DNA from: Lytechinus pictus
Lineage: Eukaryota > Echinodermata > Echinoidea > Temnopleuroida > Toxopneustidae
DNA length: 64,000 nt
Assembly: GCF_037042905.1 (NCBI RefSeq)
Contig: NC_087254.1
Location: forward strand, 16,043,103 to 16,107,102
Direction: 5' to 3'
The first letter of the stretch is position 1. The number at the start of each line of letters is the position of its first letter. Position numbers and translations under genes: made by a program. Below are positions 37,401 to 46,270 of this stretch, piece after piece. Under the pieces are notes generated by a model. The model was not told where the DNA came from, ran no database searches, and saw only the letters and a program-made list of their open reading frames with translations.

Positions 37401-40234
37401 GCAATTTCCCATTCTTAAGGACATATCGATATCTACAACAAGCGAAACGTAGGAATTTTGTTCTAATTGGTAGATTAAAAAAAAAACAGACTGTATTTGC
37501 TCTAACCACATTGCTATATTAGTTCGGGTCCCTTTATCTTGTTCAAAGTTGATGGCAAGCATGTCACGCTCATACGTAGTACATTAGGCTTATCCACCAG
37601 TTAATCCCCATTTTCCTTTTTTAGAAATCAACTGAAGGCTGCTGTCTTCATGAACCTTGAGAACCAAGATGCTCTCCTGGAAGACATCGCTGTTCAAGCC
37701 CTTCATGCCGGGTCATATGTGAGTCCTGCTGATGTCGTCAAGGCGGTTGATGGTATCACTGCTGAGGATGTGTCAAGGGTGAGTACTGTTCGGCAGGAAA
37801 TGCTTATGCCTTGGTTATTTCGAGACATTTGTTGGCTATCAGCTTGAAGATACTGCTGATTAAGCACTTCATGGAAGGTACATTGACAACCTTGTTGATG
37901 TTATCAAGGCGGTTGATGGTATCACTGCTGAGGATGTGTCGAGGGTGAGTACTGTTCGGCAGGAAATTCTTATGCCTTGATTATTTTGAGACATTTGTTG
38001 GCTATCGGCTTGAAGATATCGCTGATGAAGAACTCCATTGCCAGGTCTTTTGACAACCCTGCTCATGTTGTGAAGGCAGTTAATGGTATCACTGTTGAGG
38101 ATTACGTTAATCCTAAAATCACCGGGGGGGGGGGGGGGGTTAATCAACCCCCCTCGACATTTTCCGTGACCATTCCACTTTTATTACCATGCTACTCGCT
38201 GAAATTTTACTTTGAAGTCTTGCACATCTTTTGAGATGCCCGGGTGTGCGGTTGAAAGATTTCCCAACACTATGTAAGTACATGTCAGACCCCAAATTGC
38301 TCCAAAATGTGATTTTGTGTACAAAGTCAATGTAAATGAGTTGTCTGTTCTATAATTTCTGTAAAATCCTCACACCTCCTAAATTCATTAATTTAGTAAT
38401 ACATAATATAAAAGAGACTCTTTCTAACCGCAAATATCATATGGATATAATATAGCTTGCCCAACGACTAGGAGCCGACCGACTGTTTTTATTATAAATG
38501 ATAAAACAAATATCAAACTTCCAGAACTCTGTTCTTGATAGGTATTGGGAATCTATATAATGACATAACATACACCGTTTGTTGTAGAGTAACAGTGACA
38601 CATGAATTTATATATATATATTATGTTATATTATGTGACAAGTCAGACCAGTTGAAAAAAAACAGAGATAAAACTCGATGAGCAGAAAACTCTGGAAAAA
38701 CTGTGAGAGACTTTTGCAAAACTCCCCTCTAAATTTGTTTATCAGATTATTATAAACTGTAAGAATGTGAAAACTTTCACTTTGCAAATTTTAAATTCTG
38801 GAAATTTGTTGTGACGAAGGGAACAAGCTAGAATGATATGCCCTACGTATCCTTACCGCAAGTTTTCCTTTCTTTCCGCGCTCCAATGCACCAATGCACT
38901 TTTTATTACATTCCACGGAGGCTTCGAACCCTATTGAATATGCATTCTTGTAAAGTATAAGAACATTAACGAAAGAAACAACATTTAACTGCTATACAAC
39001 CATAACGCAGGTAAATAATATTCTCATCTTATTCATAAAGATGTGATAATAATAATAATGATATGATAAATTTTACTTTCATCAGCTGAAATTAATTGAT
39101 TTTAGCATAATTATGCTTCAAAAAGGTTCTGCTATAAATTTGGTGAAAAAACTAAGAAAAACAAAAGGTCGAAGAACAAAGAAATACATTAGAAATTCAT
39201 CCTACACTATTATCATGCCAATCATCAGCCAAGATCTTGTGGGAGGGGTTGACTTAAGAAGTATGTTGATGGTATCACCGCACTTAGGGTGCATACAGGC
39301 AAGTAACTTTTGGCACAACTATATTATTTGCTGTCCCTTCATCAGTTGTTAGCTCGTGAGTATAAGCTCTTGGCGGTAAAAATTTATGCGTTCTTACGTT
39401 CTGGCAGATCCTATATGCACTTACAAAATGTTGCATAATTTCGGAACTGCAAAAGTTGCGCAAGACTTGAAAGTAAAAAGTCATTGAGCGACGCGGTAAA
39501 AAAAAATTGCACGGCGGATTTATCACAAAATATGTCAAGGTGGGCTAAATCAGCCCCCTCCCCCTTGTCTTAGTAGGGATACGCCTTTTATTTTCAGACA
39601 TGGTGCAACAAAATTCACCAGCATTCTTTCATAAAACATCTTTCAGCATAAATAGACAACAATTTGTTGAAATCAATATTTGTTTTTCACTTGTTTTGAC
39701 CCAATCATTTCAATCTGTTGTCGGTCTTCCTTTATGCATATATTTTATATCTTCTTTATCTTAATTTTTTAAATTTAATTATCTTGATTTACATATATCT
39801 GTCTTTCTCTATCTTCATCTCTCCTTTTTGAAACAATTTATCACATATTTACAGTGGGTTTTTCAGTGATTCATATTGAAATTGTCACATTTTACCTTTT
39901 AACAAGATCAGTGGGGCATGTTTCACAAATTCTTGGGGAAAACCAAACATGTGCTTGCATAGAATGTCCATAAACTAGGACATCAAGTTGCATCCGTTTG
40001 ACCAGTTACTCTATCTGTATTACACATATTCACTATAAGTACCTGGAGGCATGTGCTACTTGTAAGATGTACAAGATAGCAAGGTAGTATGTCAAATGAC
40101 ACTTCTATCCTCTTTCTCTCTCTCTTTCCCAAACTTCACAGGTTGCCAAGCGTATCTTCAACGGCAAGCGTTCAATGGCAGCCAGTGGTAACCTCATAAA
40201 TACCCCGTACATGGACCAGCTTTTGACACCATGA
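25367..40234 (+). CDS. UQCRC2: Cytochrome b-c1 complex subunit 2 (core protein 2), mitochondrial; 12 exons, 453 codons
   Basis: A structural core subunit of respiratory complex III on the matrix side of the inner membrane, in the mitochondrial processing peptidase (M16) family. Exons: 25367-25408, 28978-29046, 29365-29514, 30144-30265, 31621-31745, 32081-32236, 33578-33664, 34023-34228, 34778-34858, 37004-37080, 37625-37778, 40142-40234. All phases agree and the 453-codon total equals the usual vertebrate length. The N-terminus (MSVSTFRPTIVSLS then RRWFSAQAATQ) is Arg/Ser/Ala-rich like a mitochondrial presequence. Landmarks: TKLPSGLTVASLENNSPVSR near residue 39, KAGSRYEGVENLG near 63, SAAYRDTLG, GSAPYIKRGSN, NSFNLPYSDSGLFGFF, QALHAGSYVSP, and a C-terminal SMAASGNLINTPYMDQL. 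The HxxEH zinc motif of active peptidases is absent (HCLRAFGH), as expected for core 2. AATAAA at 40253 and 40831 are poly(A) candidates. Confidence 0.96.
25545..25786. mobile_element. MITE-like inverted repeat with GTTGGTGTTGG arms
   Basis: TGGGTGATTTCAAGT at the left and ACTTGAAATCACCCA-type right end (one to two differences), with GTGTTGGTGTT / AACACCAACAC arms inside; about 242 bp in UQCRC2 intron 1. No clear target duplication. Confidence 0.6.
25787..27190 (+). other. UQCRC2 intron 1, first part
   Basis: GC-rich, CpG-containing 25787-25920 (GGCGGCGGTG, CGAGGAGCC words) could be part of the promoter region; the rest is AT-rich. Repeated CTCCCA(A/C)A(A/C)TGG words near 26930-27040 form small inverted copies. 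No exon seen. Confidence 0.4.
27191..27400 (+). mobile_element. tRNA-derived SINE, type-I tRNA head
   Basis: AGATGCAATAGCTCAGTTTG..TAGAGC has an A-box-like start and GGGTCGATTCC a B box about 40 bases on, as in a tRNA. The body has GTGCCCTTTGGTAAGGCATT, a domain also present at 30896 and 59623 behind other heads, then GGGACTTTCCGCCATCG. In UQCRC2 intron 1. Confidence 0.7.
27542..27694. mobile_element. Short MITE with GGGACAGTGATTTTCC ends
   Basis: AGGGACAGTGATTTTCC at the left and GGAAAATCACTGTCTCT at the right are inverted with one mismatch; 153 bp, non-coding, UQCRC2 intron 1. Confidence 0.6.
27695..28977 (+). other. UQCRC2 intron 1, last part
   Basis: No repeat or exon recognised. A moderately CpG-containing stretch near 28010-28230 is not assigned. 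A T-rich tract and TTCACAG lead into exon 2. Confidence 0.4.
28978..29046 (+). CDS. UQCRC2: UQCRC2 exon 2
   Basis: Acceptor TGTTCACAG, donor CAG|GTATGA, 23 codons, phase 0 to 0. RRWFSAQAATQARQAEAER: the RRWFSA start resembles the mitochondrial peptidase cleavage region. Confidence 0.9.
29365..29514 (+). CDS. UQCRC2: UQCRC2 exon 3
   Basis: Acceptor CCCCCTAG, donor TTG|GTAAGT, 50 codons, phase 0 to 0. Encodes VTKLPSGLTVASLENNSPVS and the KAGSRYEGVENLGASHCLRA segment of the first M16-type domain. Confidence 0.97.
30144..30265 (+). CDS. UQCRC2: UQCRC2 exon 4
   Basis: Acceptor TTGTTTCAG, donor CAGCT|GTAAGT, phase 0 to 2. Encodes TTSGASALSITRGLEEVGGS, then the STSREHVTYSIRCLRDQL strand region. 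Confidence 0.96.
30896..31030 (+). mobile_element. Headless SINE fragment (CCTTGGGCAAGGCATTTT domain)
   Basis: CCCTTGGGCAAGGCATTTTA followed by AGGAGACTTAAAGCCGTCGG matches the body, but not the tRNA head, of the SINE at 27191-27400. In UQCRC2 intron 4. Confidence 0.6.
31492..31600. repeat. (ATT/AGT)n trinucleotide tract
   Basis: Imperfect ATT, GTT and AGT triplets ending 20 bases before the exon 5 acceptor at 31620; length changes here could affect that acceptor. Confidence 0.85.
31621..31745 (+). CDS. UQCRC2: UQCRC2 exon 5
   Basis: Acceptor TAATCCATAG, donor CTCA|GTAAGT, phase 2 to 1. Encodes DTGMFYLKNVSTGQEFRPWE and the following VKDNSQRLLFDLSCYNDQLQ. Confidence 0.96.
32081..32236 (+). 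CDS. UQCRC2: UQCRC2 exon 6
   Basis: Acceptor GAAATTGCAG, donor ATCG|GTAAGT, phase 1 to 1. Encodes VMEQLHSAAYRDTLGRSIYV and SSRYTAENMAIVGIG, the conserved end of the first domain. Confidence 0.97.
32361..32511. mobile_element. Foldback MITE, GGGCC..TTTCATAAAG family
   Basis: GGGACCCTTTTCATAAAGAG at the left; the right end inverted reads GGGGCCTGTTTTATAAAGAC. About 151 bp in UQCRC2 intron 6. The 57647-57817 element has the same kind of ends. Confidence 0.65.
32512..33577 (+). other. UQCRC2 intron 6, remainder
   Basis: No exon or clear repeat, apart from the 33270 segment that resembles 17500. Confidence 0.4.
33578..33664 (+). CDS. UQCRC2: UQCRC2 exon 7
   Basis: Acceptor GTTCTTCTAG, donor TTCAG|GTAAGC, phase 1 to 1. 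Encodes VDHSDLKTFGESFDLQRGDP and STPAAKYSG, the inter-domain linker region. Confidence 0.95.
34023..34228 (+). CDS. UQCRC2: UQCRC2 exon 8
   Basis: Acceptor CTTTCTGTCAG, donor GCT|GTAAGA, phase 1 to 0. Encodes the start of the second domain, including AYAALGVEGASLSSKDLLVT and GSAPYIKRGSNLATSKASQA. Confidence 0.97.
34416..34500 (+). repeat. Decayed GTCTCGCC-element fragment
   Basis: GTCTCGCCTGCATAGCAGAG joined directly to TTCATGGATCTAGTTCATCA-type internal sequence, so the GC-rich part is deleted. UQCRC2 intron 8. Confidence 0.65.
34778..34858 (+). CDS. UQCRC2: UQCRC2 exon 9
   Basis: Acceptor CTTGTTTTAG, donor CCT|GTAAGC, 27 codons, phase 0 to 0. Encodes VNSFNLPYSDSGLFGFFAIT, one of the best conserved stretches of core 2. 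Confidence 0.97.
35226..36310 (+). mobile_element. GTCTCGCC element (copy in UQCRC2 intron 9), split by a MITE
   Basis: Starts with GTCTCGCCTGC, a GTA loop and GCAGAGCGAGAC, a near-perfect hairpin, then TATAGGCGCCGCTTTTCCG, then an AT-rich body with TATGGACCTAGTTCATGAAA, GAACATCCTGCCTGAGTTTC and TAGGTCAAAGGTCA. The MITE at 35519-36110 interrupts it; the body resumes at 36111 (AACGTCTTGTGCAAGTTTCA) and fades near 36310. Confidence 0.8.
35519..36110. mobile_element. TTAA foldback MITE, AGGAGAATGAAACC family (copy 2)
   Basis: Same 592 bp and same ends as 16266-16857 with few internal differences, suggesting recent movement. Inserted at TTAA within the GTCTCGCC element. Confidence 0.9.
36311..36439. 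mobile_element. Foldback MITE (CTGGGCTCCGTAACACAAAG ends), uninterrupted copy
   Basis: GTAGCACAAAGCTTAGCAATGG at the left pairs with the right part ATTGCTAACCTTTGTGTTAC. The right 75 bases match the reverse complement of the left arm of 15660-15892, without the SINE fragment found there. Confidence 0.72.
37004..37080 (+). CDS. UQCRC2: UQCRC2 exon 10
   Basis: Acceptor TTTTTAATAG, donor GCGAA|GTAAGA, phase 0 to 2. Encodes VLKSLMEQFGGMTKGNVSAQ then DLQRA. Confidence 0.95.
37625..37778 (+). CDS. UQCRC2: UQCRC2 exon 11
   Basis: Acceptor CCTTTTTTAG, donor AGG|GTGAGT, phase 2 to 0. Encodes KNQLKAAVFMNLENQDALLE, DIAVQALHAGSYVSPADVVK and AVDGITAEDVSR. Its last 99 bases plus 67 bases of intron are the unit of a downstream tandem duplication. 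Confidence 0.97.
37846..38110 (+). pseudogene. UQCRC2: Two dead partial copies of UQCRC2 exon 11
   Basis: Copies begin GAAGATACTGCTGA (37846) and GAAGATATCGCTGA (38012), each 166 bp after the previous; exon 11 has GAAGACATCGCTG at 37680. Copy 2 keeps GGCGGTTGATGGTATCACTG and the GTGAGT donor but has an in-frame TAA near its start and no acceptor. Copy 3 has an in-frame TGA and ends near 38110 without the donor. Neither can encode protein. Confidence 0.88.
38116..39567. mobile_element. 1.45-kb element with degenerate inverted ends (G-run, AAGTCTTGCRCAACTTTTG)
   Basis: The left end: a G-run, GGTTAATCAACCCCCCTCGA, then TTTTACTTTGAAGTCTTGCA. The right end inverted: GGGGGCTGATTTAGCCCACC, then TTTTTACTTTCAAGTCTTGCG. 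Parts of the same family recur at 41446-41703 and perhaps at 61598. Non-coding inside; in the last UQCRC2 intron. Confidence 0.6.
39568..40141 (+). other. UQCRC2 last intron, end
   Basis: AT-rich, no repeat recognised; a CTCTCTCTCTTTCCC pyrimidine tract precedes the last acceptor. Confidence 0.5.
40142..40234 (+). CDS. UQCRC2: UQCRC2 exon 12 (stop)
   Basis: Acceptor AACTTCACAG, phase 0. Encodes VAKRIFNGKRSMAASGNLIN then TPYMDQLLTP and TGA at 40232-40234. The SMAASGNL..TPY.D.L ending is the family signature. Confidence 0.97.
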   Translation, partial: VAKRIFNGKRSMAASGNLINTPYMDQLLTP

Positions 40235-40850
40235 GAGCCCCCTCTATCGTAGAATAAATTATAGTTAGATGTACAGGATCTTCCTTCTTTTGTGTCTATT
40301 GAGCTATGAATTCAAAGAGTTGTTCTATTTGAAAGTGATGTTTAAAAGCCCTATTGACAGAACTGAAGATTTTTAGAAACAGTTATTCATGCAAACCTTG
40401 TATGTGAGGTATCTGTCAGCATTTTTAATCAAGAAAAATATGAATATATTTAAATATTGAATAATAATTACCACATATGCACATGCACTATGCCTCTTGT
40501 TTATCTGTGTGCTTTGATACTAGATAACAACATTAATCGTAACAAGTTGGCCAAATCTATTTTCCTGACTTTATATTGTGGATTTGATAAATATTTTGAG
40601 TTATGAGCAAAAAAATGTAATCCTCTCCCCCAATCTTATATTCAGAGACAGATCTCTGTTCATGTCATACACTTTCGAATACCAGAAATGTACCTGTGTA
40701 AATTTTGTGATATTACCAAAACTACAGCTATGAAAAAAAAAGAAACAGAGAAAAAGGAATTGTCATTGAAATATTTTCATTTTTCGTCTTGTTCAAATGC
40801 TTTTAAGCAATGAGTTTACTGACATGACAAAATAAAATGAAAACTGACTT
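40235..40850 (+). other. UQCRC2: UQCRC2 3' UTR with two poly(A) signals
   Basis: AATAAA at 40253-40258 lies only 19 bases after the stop; a second at 40831-40836 is followed by a T/G-rich stretch. The second looks more usable and would give a 3' UTR of about 0.6 kb. Confidence 0.6.
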
Positions 40851-41276
40851 GAAATTTTTCTTTTGTCGAGTTTTATTTGATCTTGAATGGCATTTTATGG
40901 TCTGTATTCACTCTGAATGCATCTATACAGCATATTGCGACTAAGGCCTGTTATATATAAGATCTGTTCTTGGCAAATACAAGCTGATTTAAAAGCTGCT
41001 GAAATGCAATTTGAATGGGTTATGTGCAAGTTTGGGCCTGACATGCATGTACTAAATGTTGCGTTTTTTTCGTAACGGCTTACCCTGGCATCTCAAATTT
41101 TGTCTCAAAATTTATGGAAGACTTGAAGAGTAAGAGGTCAACAAGTGGTGCAGTGAGAAATAATTGTGGCGGCGTAGTCACAATCATTTGTGCGGAGGAA
41201 CATGGCGGTCAGATCGGATAACAAAGGGTTAAGGGCTTATTTAACAAATGCCTCCTGTCATGTTACAAATTAATGA
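40851..41276. other. Intergenic DNA, nothing recognised
   Basis: No gene or defined repeat seen. Confidence 0.4.
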
Positions 41277-41394
41277 GTTCATAATACATGTACATGTAAA
41301 TTAGATTTCCTCTACTGAAATCAGCATACAGCAAAGTTCATAATACATGTACATGTAAATTAGATTTCCTATACTGAAATCAGCATACAGCAAA
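41277..41394. repeat. 59-bp direct tandem duplication
   Basis: GTTCATAATACATGTACATG starts at 41277 and again at 41336; the two 59-bp units differ at one base (CTCTACTG / CTATACTG), so the duplication is recent. Confidence 0.95.
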
Positions 41395-41445
41395 ACAGTG
41401 GAGTATTAACCTCTGATTCAGCCCCCCACAAAATTTTTGTGATGT

Positions 41446-41703
41446 ATTCTGGTGCGTTAAATTTTCTTGACTGTGTCGCTTGCTGACTATTTACTTTCAA
41501 GTCTCGTGCAACTTTTGATATACAAAATTAGCATTTTAGGGGCATTATTTAATTAATTAGAGCAAACTTTTGATATTCTGGTGCGTTAAATTTTCTTGAC
41601 TGCATCACTTGCTGACTTTTTACTTTCAAGTCTAGCGCAACTTTTGATATACAAAATTAGCATTTTAGGGGCATTATTTAATTTATTGAAGCAAACTTTT
41701 GAT
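41446..41703. repeat. 129-bp direct tandem duplication
   Basis: ATTCTGGTGCGTTAAATTTT starts at 41446 and 41575; both units carry TTTACTTTCAAGTCT and GCATTTTAGGGGCATTATTT. Related to the ends of the 38116-39567 element. Confidence 0.9.
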
Positions 41704-41999
41704 TTACTCATAAATTAACATAATTAATTAGCAATCAGATTTTTCGCAGAATTTGATCCTATAGTTTTGTCGATAATGCCATGGGTAACGCACGTGCCAA
41801 TTTTTCGGCGCAATCGCACGATCGATGGCAGAGATCAGCACCCCCAACCGTCTCCTTAGGCGTCGAAATAGCCCAGTCTATTTATGGTTAAGAGACATGA
41901 GTAATTGAATGGATCCAGGTGGCTTGGAACCTTAATTGCTCTCCCCCCCCCAAAAAAAAAAGAGAGAATGAAATGAAGAGGGGGGAAAACGGCCCTGCA

Positions 42000-43259
42000 C
42001 AAATCCCAGAGCTGCCAAGTAGTACGATTTTTGTCTCACCTGCATAGCAGAGTGAGACTATAGGCGCCGCTTTTCCGACGGCGGCGGCGGCGTCAACACC
42101 AAATCTTAACCTGAGGTTAAGTTTTTGAAATGACAGCATAACTTAGAAAGTATATGGACCTAGTTCATGAAACTTGGCCATAAGGTTAATCAAGTATTAC
42201 TGAACATCCTGCCTGAGTTTCATGTCACATGACCAAGGTCAAAGGTCATTTAGGGTCAATGAACTTAGACCATGTTGGGGGAATCAACATCAAAATCTTA
42301 ACCTAAGGTTAAGTTTTTGAAATGTCATCATAACTTAGAAAATATATGGACCTAGTTCATGAAACTTATACATAAGGTTAATCAAGTATCACTGAACATC
42401 CTGCATGAGTTTCACGTCACATGACCAAGGTCAAAGGTCATTTAGGGTCAATGAACTTTGGCCAAATTGGGGTATTTGTTGAATTACAGCCATAAATTTG
42501 AAAGTGTGTTGGTCTAGTTCATAAAACTTGGACATAATAGTAATCAAGTATCACTGAACATCCTGTGCGAGTTTCAGGTCACATGATCAAGGTCAAAGGT
42601 CATGTAAGGTCAAAGAACTTTGGCCACGTTGGGGGTATTTGTTGAATTGCCATCATATCTCTATAAGTGTATTGGTCTAGTTCATAAAACGTGGAAATAA
42701 GAGTAACCAAGTATCACTGAACATCTTGTGCGAGTTATAGTAGTTTTCAAAATCAGCACTGCTGCTATATTGAATCGCGTGATGCAGGTGAGACGGCCAG
42801 AGGCATTCCACTTGTTCCGTATTTAGTACGTTTTTGCAACCAAAATACGGCAGTACGTTTTTTCTTTAAAAAATAAGTTTTTTGTATTAAAAAAAATAAT
42901 ACTCATCTCTTTATGTCTCTATTTCATAAAACGTACACAAATATGGTTATTAGATCAATGTAATTTCAGGTAACTTGTTTTTTTTTTCAATCATTTTGTA
43001 AAATTGGGTGAGATATACACAAGTTTCAATGTTGTTTTTTTTTCATCTGCAAGAGCAGTGCACATTTTAGCTTGCATGCAGCTTGAGCGCCGTGATGGGC
43101 GAGTGCGCCAAGCATTTTATTATGAAATACACTTTTTTGGGGAAAAATAAAAAATATTTATCTCACACGGTAAAAATACTGATATTTTTGTCAAAATACT
43201 GATTTTGGGGGATAAGAATACTGAAAATGCAAAATACAACTTGGCAGCTCTGAAATCCC
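42000..43259. mobile_element. Outer MITE with CAGAGCTGCCAAGT ends
   Basis: CCCAGAGCTGCCAAGTAGTA at the left and ACTTGGCAGCTCTGAAATCC at the right are inverted. The GTCTCACC element (42033-42816) lies just inside the left end; TTTAGTACGTTTTTGCAACC and CGGCAGTACG resume after it. Confidence 0.72.
42033..42816 (+). mobile_element. GTCTCACC element with internal 162-bp tandem units
   Basis: The left end is a hairpin: GTCTCACCTGC, ATA loop, GCAG-A-GTGAGAC. The right end GCAGGTGAGAC inverts the first 11 bases. The body has GAACATCCTG at 42202, 42394, 42556 and a decayed GAACATCTTG at 42719 (intervals 192, 162, 163). The first three units each carry AGGTCAAAGGTCA. About 22 more bases (GGCCAGAGGCATTCCACTTG) may belong to the element. 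No coding capacity. Confidence 0.8.
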
Positions 43260-44614
43260 CGTAGACATATAATAGTGAAGTGCGAGGGGGGGGGGGGGGA
43301 GGTAAAAGCTAAACAAGGCTGAAACGTTTTTGGCTCACTTTCCCAGCAATAAAATGAAGAGAAAGAATCATGAAGGAGAAGATAAAGAAAAATGGACCCA
43401 AAGTGAGAGCGTGATCACAAAGACACATTAGTTGCGATTTTACCCCTAACTTGCTTAAAGAGGAATCTAACTCAAATAAAAGTTGTTTTGAGAGGAAAAA
43501 GAAAAAAAATCAGACCAGTAGATAGGTGAAAGTTTTAATAATATCGGACAAACAATAAGAATGTTATAAATTTTAAAAGTTGTTAAAATTGGTAATCACT
43601 TTACCTATGGAGATTTCAAATTGGCTGCAGTGGAAGGACTACTCTTCCATTTACTCCATGGCTAAAAAATGGCTAAAATGTCTTTTTTATTTCATAAGTT
43701 TATTTTATTTTTTTCACGAGGACATATGCTACCTATATTTAAAAATTTTCATTATTGCCTGAGGGGAGTAGGTACTTCTACGAAAAGCACTGATCCCTGA
43801 TACATGGCCTAAATGGAAAAGCTGTCCCTATTGTAATTATATCCTACCCAGTTGCCAATTGAAATTTACATAGTCGTGATCTCGGTTTCAAAATATCCAT
43901 GACTTTCTTATTGCTTATCCGATTTATTTCTAACTTTAAATATTTTGTTTTACTTATTTTTCTCCTTATTCTCACACAACATTGGTTGGATTTCACTTGA
44001 ACTCCGAATCTTCAATCTGGGAGCCTAATATTTGTTTCCCTCCTAAATCAAATAAATGGAGAAAGAAGCGAAATTAAAAGAGAGGTTTTCCCCCTGGAAA
44101 ACAACTGATGGGGCCGCGGGAACAAAGACGAGCCCACCATCAACTGAAAATGTTTATTCAAATAATAATGATTATCAGGTGCAGCGGAGCAAAGTGGGGG
44201 GGGGGGGGGAGGCACAGAGAAAATGGGCACTGTCTTAAACCAAAGAAAAAATGACTTGACTACAGTGGTGAGGGTGCTAGATATGTCGTATCATGTAACA
44301 TTAATACAAGAAGCCGCGAGCAAGCAAAAAACTTGACAATTTGATAACGAAAATCCAATTTTGTGATAGATTTTGACATAATATTCAGAAAAATATATCA
44401 AATTTCAACATTTTCTCTTTCCTTTTCTCTTCTTTATTTGGGTTTGTGATTTTTTTTTTAGGGGGCAAGAGCCCCCTCATATGAACGCCACTCACATGAC
44501 TCATGAAATTTAAGGCACGTAGAATTATTTTTACAATTTTTTCCTTGATAAGTAGTAATTAACATATAAAAATGAGAAGTGTTTACTTATTTCAAAGGGG
44601 AATTCGTTAACACA
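43260..44614. other. Intergenic repeats-like DNA
   Basis: G-runs lie near 43287 and 44197. 43455-44015 resembles a decayed MITE (TTAAAGAGGAATCTAACTCA at the left, an imperfect inverse ending TTGAACTCCGAATC). No gene recognised. Confidence 0.35.
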
Positions 44615-45070
44615 TAAAACGGATCCTTCTCAGGTGGAAGGGGTACAGAACCTGATGGTGAGGGGCACTTTCTTGGATAAAAAGGGGCACTGATTCGAGT
44701 AAGGGTACCTATAAGAAGGCAAAAGTGAGGACACATGCTAATAGCATAAAACGGGTCCTCGGGTATGAAAGGGGCACATAACACATTGGTGAGGGGCACT
44801 TTCTTGGGTAAATAAGGTGCACTGATTCGAGAAAGGGCACTTGCGATAAGGCAAGGGGACACTTGGTGACACACGGAACGGGTCCTTCTCAGGTGAAAGG
44901 GGCATAGAACAGTTCGAGACGGGGCATTTTTGGTAAGAATTGGCACTTATACGAGAAAGGGCACTTGATAACACCTGAAACGGGTCCTCCTCGGGTGTGA
45001 GTGGCACAGTATACATTCGTTAGGGGCATTTTTCTTGCATAAAAAGGGCACTTTTTCAGTGCTTCGTATC
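44615..45070. repeat. Four-unit minisatellite (AACGGGTCCT..AAAGGGGCAC)
   Basis: ACGG(G/A)TCCT recurs at 44619, 44751, 44878 and 44980; each unit also has GGTGAGGGGCACTTTCTTGG- and GATTCGAGAAAGGGCACTTG-like segments. Unit lengths are 132, 127 and 102 bp. Confidence 0.85.
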
Positions 45071-46243
45071 ACATGATATAACGTCCCTATGCGCTTCCAA
45101 AAGACTTGGCTATTATTACCCTGGCTTTTAATAGCAATGTACAGTTCTTGTCTCCTATACCGGCTTGTTTTTTGTCTAATACCATCAAATTTCGAGGAGG
45201 GGGGATACCACCTAAAGTGGTGGAATTTCTTTTCGGTATCCAACGCAAGGTGTTCCTTTTGTGTTTCTTACGTAACTGCGGATTTCGAGTTTTCTCGTTG
45301 CGCTAACACGCATATCTTTTCCATTCTCGGCTCAGCATTATATCGATAGCTAATAATCATTGCCCAGCTCTGACCAAACATGTTCAATCTTTTGTCATTG
45401 TTGTTATTTTTCAGTATTTGTCACCTGAGGTAGATAAAGAAAGGAAATTAACTTTCCGACGTTGTAACACATAGGAGGAAAATGTCTTTTCATTCTTCTC
45501 AAATTATAGGTGTGTCGTAGAATTGCACGACCCCAATACAGCCTTTGTAATGCCAGCCTCCTTTTTTTAAAATCCGCCACACGTAAAAAATCATGGGGGC
45601 TTTGTCCCCTGCCCCTTCCCTCGTGGTGCTGCCGTTTTATTTTTCCATGTAGGCCTATTAGGATTTAACAATCAAGGTATATATATACCGTCCGATAATT
45701 CGGTTTTTCGGACTTTGCAACGGAAAAAAGTAAAAAAAAATAAATTAAAAAAAAGGAATATCGAGCCCAAATTCATTTTGTGATTTTAAACCGTAAAACG
45801 GTCGTTTATCAATATTGTGGCAGGAATAGAACTTCTGTTTATAAAAAAAAAAGATGGAGATCAGAAGATGTGTAAAGTTTTCCGTTTTGTCAAATCCAAA
45901 ATAAAACAGAAAGGGGAAATCACAAGAGATATTCAATGTTCCATTTTGTGAAAGCAAAACGAAAAAAAAGAAAAAGGAAATCAGATGACGTGTTAATTTT
46001 TCTTTGTCAAGGCAAAACTAATTACAAATGAGCGATTAATTATCCTAAAATAAAAACAAAAGAAGTTTAAAAGATTGCTAAATTTCCATCATGCAGAGAA
46101 AGCAGCAAACTATTCCCGAGAAATAGATTCTTATTTTAGGAAACGGGGAAACAAGCAAAAAAAAGAAGGGGGTTTCGCTTTTAAAAAATACTGTTTTATC
46201 TTATTTCATTCCTGATACGAATCATAGGTAAACGACCGTTTTT
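45071..46243. other. Intergenic AT-rich DNA
   Basis: No gene recognised. AACGG/CCGTTTTGT words recur near 45780-45960 on both strands. Confidence 0.35.
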
Positions 46244-46270
46244 GTATCGCATGCATAGTAGAACGAGACT

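Noticed and set aside
39255..39300. Possible fourth copy of UQCRC2 exon 11 (GTTGATGGTATCAC)
   Set aside because: Only about 14 bases match and the flanks do not; treated as chance or a very old remnant.
44587..45016. Pro/Cys-rich minus-strand frames of 92-119 codons
   Set aside because: They come from the four-unit minisatellite at 44615-45070.
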